Positions 6,037 through 7,408 of a stretch of DNA of 7,408 bases are shown here, one piece after another. Source of the DNA: Bacteroidales bacterium (GTDB lineage Bacteria > Bacteroidota > Bacteroidia > Bacteroidales > UBA932). The stretch lies in the NCBI GenBank assembly GCA_017551405.1, contig JAFZLP010000002.1:1-7408 (forward strand). The letters run 5' to 3'. Below the pieces are notes generated by a model. It ran no database searches. It was not told the DNA's origin and saw only the letters and a program-made list of their open reading frames with translations. Each line of letters starts with the position of its first letter. Positions within the stretch are counted from its first letter, which is position 1. The position numbers were made by a program, and so were the translations under genes.

Positions 6037-7408
6037 ATGTTTGCAAAAATAGTATCGGCCATTAACGACATAGTCTGGAGCCCGGCCCTGGTGGTGCTCC
6101 TGATCTTTGCCGGCATCTACTTTTCGATACGCACCGGATTCGTCCAGGTGAGGCGCTTCGGGCTCATGCTCAAATCGCTGTTCAGCCGCCGCGACAAGAG
6201 CCGCGATTCCCACGGCATATCGTCGTTCCAGGCGTTCTGCGTCGCTCTATCGGGGCGCGTGGGTACCGGCAATATAGTGGGGGTTGCGACCGCAATAGCG
6301 CTCGGCGGGCCCGGATCCGTGTTCTGGATGTGGATAATCGCCTTCTTCGGCGCATCCACGGCTTTCGTGGAATCCACTCTCGCGCAGATCTACAAATTCA
6401 AACATTCCACCGGTTACCGAGGCGGCCCGTCCAACTACATCCAGTACGGCCTGGGGCTCAAGTGGCTGGGAATACTCTTCTCGGTAATCGCGGTAGTGGC
6501 CTTCAGCACCATGCTCACCACCGTTCAGTCCAACGGCATCAGTTCGGCGCTGGGCAATTCGTACGGCCTCTCCCACCTCATTTCGGGGCTCATCCTCGCC
6601 TTCATCCTGGGGCTCGTCATCATCGGCGGCATAAAGAGCATCTCCAAAGTCGCTTCCGTGGTAACTCCCTTCATGGCACTGGGTTACGTGCTCATTTCGA
6701 TAGTGGTCATTATCCTGCACATCCACGACGTACCGGCAGTGCTCGGCTCCATAGTCACCAACGCTTTCGGGATCAGGCCCGTCGCCGGCGGCATCCTCGG
6801 TTCCACCATCATGATGGGCGTGAAGCGCGGCATCTTCTCGAACGAGGCCGGCCAGGGCAGCGGCGCCATCGTGTCGGCATCCGCCGACGTGCCGCATCCG
6901 GTCAAGCAGGGGCTTGCCCAGTCTTTCTCGGTCTACGTCGACACCCTCCTGGTCTGCACGGCCACGGCGCTCATGATACTCTGCTCCGGCACCTACAACA
7001 TCCTGGATTCCTCGGGCAACATACTTGTGGAAAACGCGCCGGAACTGGCCGACAACTACGTGGGCTACACCCAGGCGGCGCTGGATTCCGTGATGAGCGG
7101 CTTTGGGAACCAGTTCGTGACCATTGCGCTGTTCTTCTTCGTCTTCACCACCGTGATGGCGTACTATTTCTATTCCGAGTCGAGCATCATGTACATGTTC
7201 GACGTCCGGGGCAAAGGCGGCAGCAAGGCGGAAAAAATGTGCGTATGGGCGCTCCGCATCATTATCCTGGCATCGACAGTGTTCGGAGCCGTACGCGAAA
7301 CGAATGTGGTGTGGACGCTGGGCGACATCGGCGTCGGACTCATGGCCTGGGTGAACGTCGTCACGCTCCTGATTCTCTGCCCCAAGGCCATCAGGGCGCT
7401 GAAGGATT
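6037..7408 (+). CDS. Alanine/glycine:cation symporter, AgcS family (3' end beyond window)
   Basis: An open frame from ATG 6037 runs to the window edge without a stop, giving 457 residues and a final partial codon. The family usually has about 450-550 residues, so only a C-terminal portion is missing. It is an inner-membrane, mostly hydrophobic transporter importing alanine or glycine with Na+ (or H+). Diagnostic blocks are SGRVGTGNIVGVATAIALGG at residues 72-91, the family's conserved GxGNIxGVA region; GGPSNYIQYGLG near 129-140; and GVKRGIFSNEAGQGSGA at 261-277, the conserved SNEAGxGS block. Hydrophobic stretches recur at about 17-31, 93-110, 144-160, 180-197, 206-228, 301-316, 359-378, 403-419 and 428-448. 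No in-frame start exists between 5998 and 6036, supporting 6037 as the start. Its divergent neighbour is copA; there is no evident functional link. Alanine versus glycine preference cannot be told. Confidence 0.93.
   Translation, partial: MFAKIVSAINDIVWSPALVVLLIFAGIYFSIRTGFVQVRRFGLMLKSLFSRRDKSRDSHGISSFQAFCVALSGRVGTGNIVGVATAIALGGPGSVFWMWIIAFFGASTAFVESTLAQIYKFKHSTGYRGGPSNYIQYGLGLKWLGILFSVIAVVAFSTMLTTVQSNGISSALGNSYGLSHLISGLILAFILGLVIIGGIKSISKVASVVTPFMALGYVLISIVVIILHIHDVPAVLGSIVTNAFGIRPVAGGILGSTIMMGVKRGIFSNEAGQGSGAIVSASADVPHPVKQGLAQSFSVYVDTLLVCTATALMILCSGTYNILDSSGNILVENAPELADNYVGYTQAALDSVMSGFGNQFVTIALFFFVFTTVMAYYFYSESSIMYMFDVRGKGGSKAEKMCVWALRIIILASTVFGAVRETNVVWTLGDIGVGLMAWVNVVTLLILCPKAIRALKD

Noticed and set aside
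6247..6897. 216-codon open frame on the minus strand opposite the symporter
   Set aside because: The plus strand encodes a clear AgcS symporter through this region. The antisense frame is rich in His, Asp and Gly with no family resemblance.
1..7408. Mobile elements, CRISPR arrays, tRNA or rRNA genes
   Set aside because: I saw no transposase or integrase-like coding, no regularly spaced direct repeats, and no tRNA- or rRNA-like sequence. The window is almost completely filled by five ordinary coding regions.

Overview
The window looks like a chromosomal segment from a GC-rich member of the Bacteroidales. The evidence is indirect. No gene start has a clear Shine-Dalgarno site. The promoter-like sequences fit the Bacteroidetes pattern (TTTG, about 20 nt, TAnnTTTG). 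The gene content is also typical: secreted DUF1080 proteins beside a probable Gfo/Idh/MocA oxidoreductase. Alistipes/Rikenellaceae or Cryptobacteroides-like lineages would suit the base composition, but the genus is a guess.

Layout. (1) 1-2514, plus strand: the last 26 codons of a probable Gfo/Idh/MocA oxidoreductase, then after 12 nt an 806-residue secreted protein with a helical, HEAT-like repeat region and a C-terminal DUF1080 (3-keto-glycoside hydrolase-like) domain. (2) 2508-2533: a perfect 10-bp inverted repeat with a 6-nt loop that contains both convergent stop codons. (3) 2527-5944, minus strand: a copper(I)-exporting P-type ATPase (copA) followed 4 nt later by a lipoprotein with two tandem DUF1080 domains. 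(4) 5945-6036: a 92-bp AT-rich divergent intergenic region with two back-to-back promoter candidates and two small dyads. (5) 6037 to the window edge, plus strand: an alanine/glycine:cation symporter (AgcS family), open at its 3' end and 457 residues long so far.

How the genes fit together. Gfo/Idh/MocA oxidoreductases and DUF1080 proteins are known partners in the bacterial 3-keto pathway: a sugar in a glycoside is oxidised at C3, and a DUF1080 enzyme then cleaves the 3-keto-glycoside. Three DUF1080 domains of visibly different subtype lie within about 2 kb here, so the left half is best read as a 3-keto sugar/glycan breakdown module. The copper ATPase and the amino-acid symporter have no obvious link to it, although copA appears to be transcribed with one DUF1080 gene. 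I found no clearly new system, RNA gene, mobile element or CRISPR array. The points most worth checking are the convergent DUF1080 pair whose related 3' ends form the hairpin, the copA-DUF1080 transcription unit, a shortened actuator domain in CopA, and the back-to-back divergent promoters.
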